This document shows, piece after piece, positions 24,594 through 31,753 of a stretch of DNA of 64,000 nucleotides. The position numbers and the translations under genes were made by a program. Position 1 is the first letter of the stretch, and each line of letters opens with the position of its first letter. The DNA is from an uncultured Alistipes sp. (lineage in GTDB: Bacteria; Bacteroidota; Bacteroidia; Bacteroidales; Rikenellaceae). Below the pieces are notes generated by a model, which was given only the letters and a program-made list of their open reading frames with translations, did not search any database and had not been told where the DNA came from. The DNA lies in assembly GCA_947364365.1 (NCBI GenBank), contig CANASP010000006.1, positions 1-64,000 of the forward strand, given 5' to 3'.

Positions 24594-25301
24594 ATGGGTG
24601 ACGAAAAGAGGGTAACCCGCCGCGAAGCACTCAAAAAAATAGGTGCGGTAGCGGCAGGGATAGGACTGGGCATCGGTGGAGTTTACGCCACCGATGTACT
24701 GGGGCTATCCGAAAAAGAAGAAAAACGTGGAAAGATGAAAGTGTTGGCAATCAACGGCAGTTCACGCAAAGATGGTAATACGGCGGATATGCTGAATCTC
24801 GTGTTGGGTGAACTGGCGAAAGAGGGATGCGAAACGGAGCATATACAACTGGCGGGCAACATCATCGCCCCATGCAGAGCCTGTTTCGCCTGTGCAGGAA
24901 AGAGAAACTGCGTGTTCGGCGATGATATTTTTCAGGAACTTTACCGCAAGATGACCGAAGCGGATGCCATCATTCTCGGTTCTTCGACCTACTCGGCCGA
25001 TGTTTCATCCACACTGAAAGCGGTTATCGAGCGCGCCAGCGTAGTAAGCGACACCAATCCGGGAATGTTCCGGCACAAAGTAGGCGGTGCGGTCGCCGTT
25101 ACCCGGCGTGCCGGAGCCATGAACACCATCGACACCATCAACCATTTCTTTCTCAATAAGGAGATGTTCGTCGCAGGCTCTACCTATTGGAACATAGCCT
25201 ACGGACGTCTGCCCGGCGAAGCGATAAAAGACGAGGAAGGTGTCGCCAACATGAAGAACCTCGGACAGAATATCGCGTGGTTGCTGAATCAAATGAAATA
25301 A
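24594..25301 (+). CDS. Tat-exported NADPH-dependent FMN reductase family protein
   Basis: A 235-residue flavoprotein with a twin-arginine signal (TRREALKKIG, Arg9-Arg10, followed by a hydrophobic Ala/Gly stretch) and a flavodoxin-like fold of the iron-sulfur-flavoprotein/FMN reductase type: MKVLAINGSSRKDGNTADM at about 48-66, a Cys-rich APCRACFACAGKRNC loop and SSTYSADVSSTLKAVIERAS. Tat signals are used for proteins that bind their cofactor before export. It lies six bases after the alcohol dehydrogenase and is the last gene of the operon. The frame of the truncated relaxase lies on the opposite strand just beyond. Confidence 0.87.
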   Translation: MGDEKRVTRREALKKIGAVAAGIGLGIGGVYATDVLGLSEKEEKRGKMKVLAINGSSRKDGNTADMLNLVLGELAKEGCETEHIQLAGNIIAPCRACFACAGKRNCVFGDDIFQELYRKMTEADAIILGSSTYSADVSSTLKAVIERASVVSDTNPGMFRHKVGGAVAVTRRAGAMNTIDTINHFFLNKEMFVAGSTYWNIAYGRLPGEAIKDEEGVANMKNLGQNIAWLLNQMK

Positions 25302-25360
25302 TCCACATGTAATATCCATGGACAAAAAAGCCCTCATCCGCGCCATCTCATGCGAATCGG

Positions 25361-25598
25361 TCAGACGGTCATCGGGATGCGGGTTGAGCGAAACGTGAAT
25401 GACCATATTGCGTGTGCGAGTCCGTTCGGGCAAGTAACGAGCGAAGTCCTCCGCCGCTTGGCGGATGTCGAGACGCCCTGTCCCGTCGTCGAAGATTTTG
25501 TGCGTGGCGAGCAGTCGTCCCTGCCCCTCGTTGATCTTCTCACCGTTATAGGCCAACGCCCCGTAAAGGGAGCGACCTACGTTAATTTTGGCAACCAT
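25361..25598 (-). pseudogene. Truncated MobA/VirD2-type relaxase, N-terminal remnant
   Basis: From ATG 25598 the minus strand reads MVAKINVGRSLYGALAYNGEK, followed by SLNPHPDDRLTD. This is the start of Bacteroidales mobilization relaxases, including the strand that precedes the HxH metal triad. After about 80 residues the similarity stops, and the frame continues to 25005 only as antisense of the flavin reductase gene. The His triad and the rest of the nuclease (normally 300-450 residues) are missing. The start overlaps the end of the mobilization gene by 22 bases, as in intact mob operons. The loss probably accompanied acquisition of the redox cargo. Confidence 0.75.
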
Positions 25599-26008
25599 TG
25601 CTGCTGAAATTCGTGGGTTAAGTCGAGAATCCGACGGCTCAAAGCGACGAGTTCGACGGTCTGCTTTTCCAATCTGTAAAGCAAAGCCATCGCCTTCTTC
25701 TCCGAAAAACGGCTTTTCAACTCCTTCACGGTCTGGTTGTAATTGACACCGACGGCGCGGAATTGAGCGTGCAAAGAAGCGAGTTTCGTGTAATAATCGA
25801 GCAATGTTTTGTCGACTTTCAGTACACGAAACTCTGCATCGAAGACGCGGGCCTTGATGAAAACCGCTTTCGCATAGACACCCGACTGCTCGTACATGGT
25901 GAAAAATCGAGCGTATTCCTTGTCCGTAAAACGCACCATCACCTGATGGTTGACCTTGTCGGATTTTGGCGGACGACCGCCGACGATTTGTTTTCCTTTG
26001 TTCATCAT
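25577..26008 (-). CDS. Plasmid mobilization relaxosome protein (MobC/BmgB-like)
   Basis: A 143-residue basic protein beginning MMNKGKQIVGGRPPKSDKVNHQVMVRFTDKEYARF, a ribbon-helix-helix-type DNA-binding start, followed by helices with VFIKARVF and VNYNQTVKELKSRF, characteristic of relaxosome accessory proteins of Bacteroidales mobilizable elements. It would bind oriT and recruit the relaxase. It sits immediately downstream of a cluster of hairpins that looks like an oriT, and the following relaxase is truncated. The element therefore probably needs a relaxase from elsewhere for transfer. Confidence 0.83.
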   Translation of the reverse strand: MMNKGKQIVGGRPPKSDKVNHQVMVRFTDKEYARFFTMYEQSGVYAKAVFIKARVFDAEFRVLKVDKTLLDYYTKLASLHAQFRAVGVNYNQTVKELKSRFSEKKAMALLYRLEKQTVELVALSRRILDLTHEFQQQWLPKLT

Positions 26009-26115
26009 ACTGCGGATTTAGTGGTATTGCAACATAAGCCATCACGAGAGCTGCTGCCAGTCCGTAATCGAACGGCTCCCCGACTTCGGAGGGTGAGCCG
26101 CGCCCCCTGCAAGGG

Positions 26116-26210
26116 CAAGGTGCATTTCGGGTTACCCGAAACCTTTTGAGTTACTCAAAGGACACCTTGCTATGTTCCGACGAACATAAAAATCCGTCTT
26201 CGGACGGATT
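26116..26210. other. oriT-like cluster of inverted repeats
   Basis: An outer stem CAAGGTG (26116-26122)/CACCTTG (26163-26169) encloses two hairpins, TTCGGGT-T-ACCCGAA (26126-26140) and CCTTTTGAGT/ACTCAAAGG (26142-26161). Two more follow: TGTTC-cgac-GAACA (26173-26186) and AATCCGTC-ttcg-GACGGATT (26191-26210). It lies about 110 bases upstream of the mob gene, the usual position of oriT. Nick-site identity is not established. The 26211-26850 stretch beyond has a CCAACGTTG repeat but no gene I can support. Confidence 0.5.
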
Positions 26211-26858
26211 GCGGGAGAGCCGATTTCGACCGCAGCATGAAGCTGTACGGTACACCCTGCCGCTTGGGCACAAAGGTAGAGGCTTCCGAGGCGGCATTGC
26301 CGGAGCCGAAAACGCCAAAAGCTATCATCTCGACGCCACAAGCTATCACCCGCTGGCAAAGCGGCGGAAGCTGCGATTTTCTACTGTTTATTTGCTGTCG
26401 GAACCAACGGACAACGGTCGGTTGCGACGGATGGAGAACGAGTGGGATGTACCAACGGACGAGCCAACAAACGGGCATTCCGACAAACCGACGAACGGAC
26501 ATTGCGAAGGCTATCGCAACCGACCGCCCAACGTTGCGACCAACCAACGTTGGGCCATTGGGCGGTCGGACGAAATATCCTTCCGCACTTATGGTTCTAT
26601 GTCGGGCCGGCAGTAGAAACTGACGTACGCGAAAACGGACAACTCTATGTATAACCATTAAAACTTACAACGGCGTAGACAAGCCGGCCTATTGGGTTCT
26701 GACTTAAAAATCAGTCTTTTTTGGTCGATGCGGATTTGAGAGTGGAGGAAGTGAGTTTCTTATCCTAATCTGCCTCTCGTTTATCCGACATTTTTTTTAT
26801 GCGTCTTTCGGTCGTATCGGTCGTTTCGTTTCAGGGGCTTTTCGGTGTAGAGGTCAGA

Positions 26859-26939
26859 ACGTACAAGGTTTTGACGAAAAATACCTCGCAGAGTGCAGGG
26901 AAGATTTTTCGACAAACCGCGAAGCTCGACCTTGTACGT
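26859..26939. repeat. Long imperfect inverted repeat
   Basis: ACGTACAAGGT (26859-26869) pairs with ACCTTGTACGT (26929-26939). Inside it TTTGACGAAAAAT pairs with ATTTTTCGACAAA (12 of 13). The whole forms an 81-base cruciform or hairpin in the non-coding right arm of the element. Function unknown. Confidence 0.7.
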
Positions 26940-27011
26940 CCGTAAAGGCCTCGTAAACACCTTTGCACCTGCAACGTAACGACGCCACGATGCGACAGGA
27001 AGACAGCGAAA

Positions 27012-27356
27012 ATGGAGGTAAACGAATTATTAGGCAGATTCGAGACAATTAAGGATAGTGCTTGCGCTATCCGAAGTCATAGAGTGGAGTGCCACCTCTC
27101 TAAAAATGAAAAACTCTCCGATTCACAAGAATCGGAGAGCCGTAATTACTTTATATGCAAATGTAAAATCATTTATATGCCTCATGAACATTATTCTGCC
27201 TATTCTGGAATAAACTCAATCGAAATTTGCATGTCTCAAATGGAATATCTATTTTTGTCTTGTAGTGATGAACGAGCAGACACTCAGCTGACAATAGGAG
27301 ACTATTACAGACAAAAAATCATTACTGAATCGTTACTACGCGACACGTTGAAATAA
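27012..27356 (+). CDS. Hypothetical protein spanning the right attachment repeat
   Basis: A 114-residue open frame from ATG 27012, with no recognised domain. The first third overlaps three consecutive short hairpins (GGATAG/CTATCC at 27053, a weaker one, then CTCTCCGATTC/GAATCGGAGAG at 27116-27139), which argues against coding. The second two-thirds (from MPHEHYSAYSGINSIEICMSQMEYLF) are AT-rich. The frame crosses the 16-bp repeat and so would be interrupted on excision. Kept only as a possibility. Confidence 0.2.
   Translation: MEVNELLGRFETIKDSACAIRSHRVECHLSKNEKLSDSQESESRNYFICKCKIIYMPHEHYSAYSGINSIEICMSQMEYLFLSCSDERADTQLTIGDYYRQKIITESLLRDTLK
27322..27337. repeat. Right 16-bp direct repeat of the integrated element (attR core candidate)
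   Basis: TTACTGAATCGTTACT is identical to 18145-18160, in direct orientation. The enclosed 9.2 kb has visibly lower GC than the flanking chromosome and carries the integrase and mob genes. Confidence 0.75.
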
Positions 27357-27391
27357 TTATCGCCTTGACAATAAGGATTTTGCGGATGATT

Positions 27392-27413
27392 GGTTCATAA
27401 CCCCACTCTCCGC
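27392..27413 (+). pseudogene. Decayed tRNA-Ser 3' end (outer attachment remnant)
   Basis: This stretch starts GGTTC and ends CTCTCCGC, resembling the T-arm and acceptor end of tRNA-Ser(CGA) at 17995-18017 with several substitutions and one deletion. It is directly followed by a strong terminator, as a tRNA gene end would be. The likely reading is that integration restored the tRNA from the element's own copy and displaced this fragment, which then drifted. Confidence 0.5.
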
Positions 27414-27418
27414 CAGAA

Positions 27419-27446
27419 GCGACAGATTGCGATCTGTCGCTTTTTT
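27419..27446 (+). terminator. Intrinsic terminator, possibly the original one of tRNA-Ser
   Basis: GCGACAGAT-tgcg-ATCTGTCGC followed by six Ts, six bases after the tRNA-like remnant. Confidence 0.8.
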
Positions 27447-27506
27447 CATGTCCGCCGGGCCGGGAGAGATCCGGCGCAGATCGGGCCGGGCCGATCCGCA
27501 GCGACG

Positions 27507-27545
27507 AAAAAAAGGAGACTTCCTCGAACGGAAGTCTCCTTTTCA
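27507..27545 (-). terminator. Terminator of the Cys-rich lipoprotein gene
   Basis: AAGGAGACTTCC and GGAAGTCTCCTT form a 12-bp stem. On the minus strand it is followed by a long T run. Confidence 0.85.
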
Positions 27546-27561
27546 TTGTGTCCGGGTGCGA

Positions 27562-27810
27562 TTACTCGGCCTTCTCCTGGCAGCACTCCTTTTCGCATGC
27601 GCCCTCGGCAGCCTTCTTGCAGCACTCCTTCTCGCACGCGCCTTCGGCCTTCTCGGCGCACTCACCGCAGCAACCCTCGGCCTTCTCGGCGCACTCGCCG
27701 CAGCACTGCTCGGCAGCCTGAGCCTCGGCGGGCTTCGAAGCGTTGTTACCGCCGCAGCTTACCATGGCAACGGCAGCCAGCACGATGACAAAAGAGAAAA
27801 TCTTCTTCAT
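27562..27810 (-). CDS. Small Cys-rich repeat lipoprotein
   Basis: An 82-residue protein: signal peptide, lipobox VSCGG (Cys19), then four imperfect repeats. Two are of the type CCGECAEKAEG and two of the type ACEKECC followed by an Ala/Glu/Lys tail. The mature part has twelve Cys in about 45 residues plus many Glu and Lys, suggesting a metal-binding or disulfide-rich surface peptide. I know no characterised family for it. It has a promoter and terminator of its own, and the repeats may vary in number between strains. Confidence 0.8.
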   Translation of the reverse strand: MKKIFSFVIVLAAVAMVSCGGNNASKPAEAQAAEQCCGECAEKAEGCCGECAEKAEGACEKECCKKAAEGACEKECCQEKAE

Positions 27811-27845
27811 AGTCGTAAACGTTTAAAAAGTTCGTGATATCGTCG

Positions 27846-27876
27846 CAAAGTTAGAGATTCGCAGACAATAAGCAAG
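27846..27876 (-). promoter_or_regulatory. Promoter of the Cys-rich lipoprotein gene
   Basis: On the minus strand CTTG (complement of 27873-27876), 19 bases, then TAACTTTG (complement of 27846-27853), about 36 bases upstream of the ATG. Confidence 0.7.
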
Positions 27877-27929
27877 AGAAAAAGAAAAAATCTTTAAAAA
27901 TCGGATCCGACGGCCCGACTCTTCGGCCG

Positions 27930-28403
27930 CTACTCCAGCAAATCGGTCAGCGAGAGCTCCTCGCGACGGGGGAAGGCCTTGGGAAAAGTCCCGGCCACGC
28001 GCCCCTTGAGGATGATCGCCTCCTCGGCCGTGAGGCAGTTGCCCACCATCACCTTGAAATAGGGATTTTCATAGACCATATAGACCCGTTCGCCGGGAAA
28101 GTTCTCCTCGAAAAGGCTCTTCGCGGCCACGGCTTCGGCTCGCCCGTTCTGGCCGTTGTCCTGAAAGATGCAGACCCGGTAGCCGAAGAATCGCGGACGG
28201 GCCGCCTCGCGCGAAGCGGCCGCCACGGCACGCGCGGCATCGCCCGCCTCGGCGACCGTCACGCGGCTCCGGACCGCGCTGTTCTCGACGGCCGCAGGCT
28301 CGGCCAGCTGCCGTTTGAAGGCTTCGAGCGACTGGGCACGCAATGCCGACGGAGTGGCGGTCAGCAGCCACGACAGCAGAAAGAAGATCGGAATTCGTTT
28401 CAT
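27930..28403 (-). CDS. SPOR-domain exported protein
   Basis: A 157-residue protein with a signal peptide (cleavage near LRAQS), a short Ala-rich middle and a C-terminal SPOR domain (about 70-140; FFGYRVCIFQDNGQNGRAEAVAAKSLFEENFPGERVYMVYENPYFKVMVGNC). SPOR domains bind denuded glycan strands at the septum. Last gene of an operon in which each start overlaps the previous stop as ATGA. The lower frame continues upstream to 29192 but without a signal, so the ATG at 28403 is chosen. Confidence 0.85.
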   Translation of the reverse strand: MKRIPIFFLLSWLLTATPSALRAQSLEAFKRQLAEPAAVENSAVRSRVTVAEAGDAARAVAAASREAARPRFFGYRVCIFQDNGQNGRAEAVAAKSLFEENFPGERVYMVYENPYFKVMVGNCLTAEEAIILKGRVAGTFPKAFPRREELSLTDLLE

Positions 28404-28915
28404 GGTTCGATACGCAGGTATTCGGCGACGTCGTCCGACGTCAGGCCAAAGGTATTCAAAAATTCGGACAACGGCACCCTTTCGCGCGAAATATTTACGG
28501 CGGCCGGGCCGCCGCGCCCCTCGACGGCGCAGTCGACCGAAAGGGTCGACAGATCGCCCGCGCGCAGCCGGCCGGCAGCCACGTAGAGCGCCAGCGGATC
28601 GGCGATGCGCAGCCGCCAGCGGGTCGTCACGTCGACCATCGTGCGGCGCGGCACCTCCACCTCGTCCCCGAGACGGATCTCCGCCACGCGGTCGCCGCCG
28701 CAACGCAGCGTCAGCGAGGCGGCCGTGAGCCGCAGCGTGTGGGCCGAGCCGTTGTCGACGCACAGCGGCAGGTCGAAGGCCGTGAGTCCCCGCATCGCGG
28801 GACGGCCGACCTCGACGATGCGGATCTTCTGCGCCGAGCGCTCGACGGCCCGGCGGCACGACGGGGCGAGCACGACGGCTGCCGCGACGGCGCAAAGGAC
28901 GAGCAGGCGTCTCAT
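28400..28915 (-). CDS. LEA2-like lipoprotein
   Basis: A 171-residue exported protein with signal and lipobox-like LAPSC (Cys20). The mature domain has the beta-sandwich pattern of LEA type 2/WHy proteins: FDLPLCVDNGSAHTLRLTAASLTLRCGG then RLGDEVEVPRRTMVDV. Such domains occur in bacterial envelope proteins of unknown role. Its stop overlaps the SPOR gene start, and its start overlaps the ubiE stop. The assignment rests on the alternating pattern and is moderate. Confidence 0.65.
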   Translation of the reverse strand: MRRLLVLCAVAAAVVLAPSCRRAVERSAQKIRIVEVGRPAMRGLTAFDLPLCVDNGSAHTLRLTAASLTLRCGGDRVAEIRLGDEVEVPRRTMVDVTTRWRLRIADPLALYVAAGRLRAGDLSTLSVDCAVEGRGGPAAVNISRERVPLSEFLNTFGLTSDDVAEYLRIEP

Positions 28916-29634
28916 CGGCTCGCCGTGTAGATTTGCGCGATCCCGAACGTCTGGCTGCGGGCCGCGCAGTCGTGCAGCCCCGCGCCGCGAAGCATCGCGA
29001 GGAACTCCGCGGGAGGCGGGAAGGCGGCGACCGAGGCAGGCAGGTACTCGTAGGCCCGCCGATCGCGCGACACGAGACCTCCGATGCGGGGCAGAACACG
29101 CCGCGAATAGCACTCGAACAGCGCACGGAAGAGCCTGTTGCGCGGACGCGAGAACTCCAGCACCACCAGCCGGCCGCCCGGCCGCAGCACACGCGCCAGC
29201 TCGCGCAGGCCCCGCTCCGGATCGCCGAAGTTGCGCACGCCGAAGGCCACCGTCACGGCATCGAACGTCCCGTCCTCCCACGCCAGGTGCTCGGCATCGC
29301 CCTGCGCCAGGGCGATACGCTCCGAAAGTCCGCGGGAGGCGATCTTCCCGCGGGCGGCCGCCAGCATCCCCGCCGAGAGATCCACCCCCGTCACCTGCGC
29401 CTCGGGAAAGGCCCGTGCCAGCGCGATGGCCAGGTCGCCCGTGCCCGTCGCCACGTCCAGTATGCGGCGCGGCGCGACGGCGGCCGCCTGCCGCACCGCC
29501 CGGCGGCGCCAGAGGCGGTCGATATCCATCGACAGCAGATGGTTCAACAAATCGTAACGCGCGGCGATGCCATCGAACATCGAACGCACCTGCTCCTTCT
29601 TGGAGCCGGAATCGTCATAGGGTTTCACGCTCAT
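28912..29634 (-). CDS. ubiE: Demethylmenaquinone methyltransferase
   Basis: A 240-residue SAM-dependent methyltransferase: YDDSGSKKEQVRSMFDGIAARYDLLNHLLSMDIDRLWRR at the start is the UbiE/MenG signature. Motif I is LDVATGTGDLAI (about 55-66), and the post-motifs include VAFGVRNFGDPERGLRELARVLRPGGRLVVLEF. It makes menaquinone from demethylmenaquinone, the last step of the pathway in anaerobic Bacteroidales. It is coupled by ATGA overlaps to the permease upstream and the LEA-like gene downstream. Confidence 0.95.
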   Translation of the reverse strand: MSVKPYDDSGSKKEQVRSMFDGIAARYDLLNHLLSMDIDRLWRRRAVRQAAAVAPRRILDVATGTGDLAIALARAFPEAQVTGVDLSAGMLAAARGKIASRGLSERIALAQGDAEHLAWEDGTFDAVTVAFGVRNFGDPERGLRELARVLRPGGRLVVLEFSRPRNRLFRALFECYSRRVLPRIGGLVSRDRRAYEYLPASVAAFPPPAEFLAMLRGAGLHDCAARSQTFGIAQIYTASR

Positions 29635-30872
29635 TCGTAACGAATGGTTTGATCGGGTTTGACAGAAGAGATCACGTGGGCGGGGATGACGAGCAGCACG
29701 ACGATCGCCGCCAGCGTGCCGGCGTTGAGCGCAAGCCACCACCCCCACTCCAGACGGACGGGAAGTTCCGACAGCACGTAGCCCTCGGCCGAGAGGCGCA
29801 CGAGGCCCGACCACCGCTGGGTCAGGCAGAGCGCCAGCCCCGCGGCGTTGCCCCACGCCAGACCGCGCAGCGCCACGAAGGCCGCACGGTAGAGAAACAG
29901 CCGCCGGAGCGTAGGATCGGCCATCCCCAGCGCCTTCAGCAGACCGATCGTGCGCGTGCGTTCCAGCACGAGGATCAGCAGCGCCGAGGCCATGTTGAAA
30001 AAGGCGACCAGCAACATCACGCCGAGAATCACGGCGGCGTTGACATCGTGGGCGCGGAGCCAGTCGAAGACATGGGGGTAGAGCGCGACGACGCTCGTCG
30101 CCGCGAGGTTGGCCGTCAGCTCGTCGTCATCGAGGAAAAGCCGCTCGTCGAGCTCCTCGGCGAAGGCGTCGGCCGAGGCGAGATCCGTCGTCACGATCTC
30201 GTAGCCCGAGATCTCATCGGGCCCCCAGTCCGAGAGGCGGGCGACGTTGCGCAGGTCGGTCAGCGCCAGCGCGGCGTCCAGCTCGTCCATGCCCGAGGCG
30301 TAGATGCCCGCCACGCGGAACCGGTCGCGGCGGGGCCGCTCGCCCCCCACGAAGAGCATCTCCACACGGTCGTCGACCCCCAGGTCGAGCCGGTCGGCGA
30401 GCGTTTGCGAGAGCAGCAGATCCTTGGTCCGCACCCCGCCCCCCACGCGCGGCAGTCCGCCGGCGACGAGCCACTCCCCGAAGAAGCGCCAGTCGAAGGT
30501 CGAGTCGACCCCCTTGAGCATCACCGTCTCGACCGCCGCGTCCGTGCGGACGACACCGCCGCGCAGGGCATAGGGAGCCATCGACACGAAACCGGGCATC
30601 GAGCGAACGATCCGCTCGGTGCGTTCGCTGCGGACCACGGCGTGGGGATCGATCGCATCGACGCCCCGTATGTCGGTGAGTACCACGTGGGACGAGAGGC
30701 CCGACAGCCGATGCCCCACCTCGTGTTTGAACCCCGCGACCACGGCCAGCGCCACGATCATCACGGCGAGGCTCAGCGCCACCGCGACGACGGCGATACG
30801 CTCCATCACCCCGGGTTTCTCTCCGGGGGTCGGATGCGCCGTGCGGCGCGCGATGAAAAGGGCGATATCCAC
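29631..30872 (-). CDS. FtsX/LolC-like ABC transporter permease
   Basis: A 413-residue inner-membrane protein with an N-terminal transmembrane segment (about 20-45), a large periplasmic MacB-like core domain (about 60-260) and three C-terminal transmembrane segments (about 275-400). It opens with the IALFIARRTAH and GEKPGVMERIAVVAVALSLAVMIVALAV pattern of Bacteroidetes lipoprotein-releasing permeases. No ATPase gene is adjacent. GTG at 30872 is the likeliest start. TTG at 30902 is the alternative, and the longer frame to 31739 is antisense of the SDR gene. First gene of the four-gene ATGA operon. Confidence 0.85.
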   Translation of the reverse strand: MDIALFIARRTAHPTPGEKPGVMERIAVVAVALSLAVMIVALAVVAGFKHEVGHRLSGLSSHVVLTDIRGVDAIDPHAVVRSERTERIVRSMPGFVSMAPYALRGGVVRTDAAVETVMLKGVDSTFDWRFFGEWLVAGGLPRVGGGVRTKDLLLSQTLADRLDLGVDDRVEMLFVGGERPRRDRFRVAGIYASGMDELDAALALTDLRNVARLSDWGPDEISGYEIVTTDLASADAFAEELDERLFLDDDELTANLAATSVVALYPHVFDWLRAHDVNAAVILGVMLLVAFFNMASALLILVLERTRTIGLLKALGMADPTLRRLFLYRAAFVALRGLAWGNAAGLALCLTQRWSGLVRLSAEGYVLSELPVRLEWGWWLALNAGTLAAIVVLLVIPAHVISSVKPDQTIRYE

Positions 30873-30919
30873 GAGCTCGTTTTTGACGGAAAATTTATGC
30901 AAAGTAAACCAAAAATTCG

Positions 30920-30927
30920 TACTTTTG
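30920..30927 (+). promoter_or_regulatory. -7 element of the SDR gene
   Basis: TACTTTTG lies 20 bases before the ATG at 30948, with no clear -33 element. It is in the divergent region shared with the permease gene. Confidence 0.45.
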
Positions 30928-30947
30928 CCTCCACTGAACGCAGATTT

Positions 30948-31691
30948 ATGAAAAAACAGGCACTCATCACCGGCGCCACCTCGGGCATCGGACGCGCAAC
31001 GGCCCTGCGGCTCGCCCGCGAAGGCTACGACATCACGGCGACGGGCCGCCGCGCCGAACGGCTCGAAGCGCTCCGGCGCGAGATCGAAGCGGCGGGCGGA
31101 CGCTGCACCGCGCTCGTCTTCGACGTCCGCTCGGAGGAGGAGGTGCGCCGCCACCTCGGCCCCCTCGAGCGGGTCGACCTGCTGGTCAACAACGCCGGGC
31201 TGGCCGCCGGGCTCGAACACATCGACTGCGGCGACACGGCCGACTGGGACGCGATGATCGACACCAACGTCAAGGGGCTGCTCTACGTCACGCGCGTCGT
31301 CACGCCCAAGATGGTGGCCGCAGGCGGCGGACACGTCTTCAACATCGGTTCGATCGCCGGCACGGAGCCCTACGAGAACGGCGCCGTCTACTGCGCCTCG
31401 AAGCACGCCGTGCACGCCATCTCGCAGGCGATGCGCGCCGACCTGCTCGCGGCGGGGATCAAGGTGACGGAGATCCGCCCCGGAATGGTCGAGACGGAGT
31501 TCTCCGAAGTGCGTTTCCACGGCGACACCGCGCGTGCGGCGAAGACCTACGAAGGCGTGGTGCCCCTCACCGGCGACGACATCGCCGAGGCGATCGCCTG
31601 GGCCGCGCAGCTCCCTGCGCACATGAACGTCAACGACATGGTGCTCATGCCCGCGCAGCAGGCGGGTGCCTACTATACGGTGCGCAAATAG
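30948..31691 (+). CDS. NADP-dependent short-chain dehydrogenase (YdfG-like)
   Basis: A 247-residue classical SDR. The cofactor motif TGATSGIG is at residues 8-15, Arg at TGRRAERL favours NADP, the NNAG box is at about 82-85, the catalytic Ser is in NIGSIAGTEPY, and Tyr/Lys are in YCASK. The RPGMVETEFSEVRFHGD segment matches the serine/3-hydroxy-acid dehydrogenase subgroup (YdfG). It probably oxidises L-allo-threonine or 3-hydroxy acids. Precise substrate unproven. Divergent from the FtsX-like gene, with its own promoter. Confidence 0.9.
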   Translation: MKKQALITGATSGIGRATALRLAREGYDITATGRRAERLEALRREIEAAGGRCTALVFDVRSEEEVRRHLGPLERVDLLVNNAGLAAGLEHIDCGDTADWDAMIDTNVKGLLYVTRVVTPKMVAAGGGHVFNIGSIAGTEPYENGAVYCASKHAVHAISQAMRADLLAAGIKVTEIRPGMVETEFSEVRFHGDTARAAKTYEGVVPLTGDDIAEAIAWAAQLPAHMNVNDMVLMPAQQAGAYYTVRK

Positions 31692-31753
31692 CGTTCGGCC
31701 GCAAATTTGCATACCCTGCCGCATTACGACAACCGACAAAGAATAGACCCGTC

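Noticed and set aside
25005..26045. 346-codon minus-strand frame in the mob region
   Set aside because: It merges an alternate frame of the mob gene, the truncated relaxase start and antisense of the flavin reductase. Only the 80-residue relaxase start has family character.
26146..26658. Open frames of 128-162 codons on both strands downstream of the hairpin cluster
   Set aside because: They overlap the palindromes, start at TTG or within repeats, and have no recognisable pattern.
28605..31691. 1028-codon plus-strand frame containing the SDR
   Set aside because: Only its end (from 30948) is a real gene. The first 780 codons are antisense to the ubiE and permease genes and are Arg/Pro/Ala-rich.
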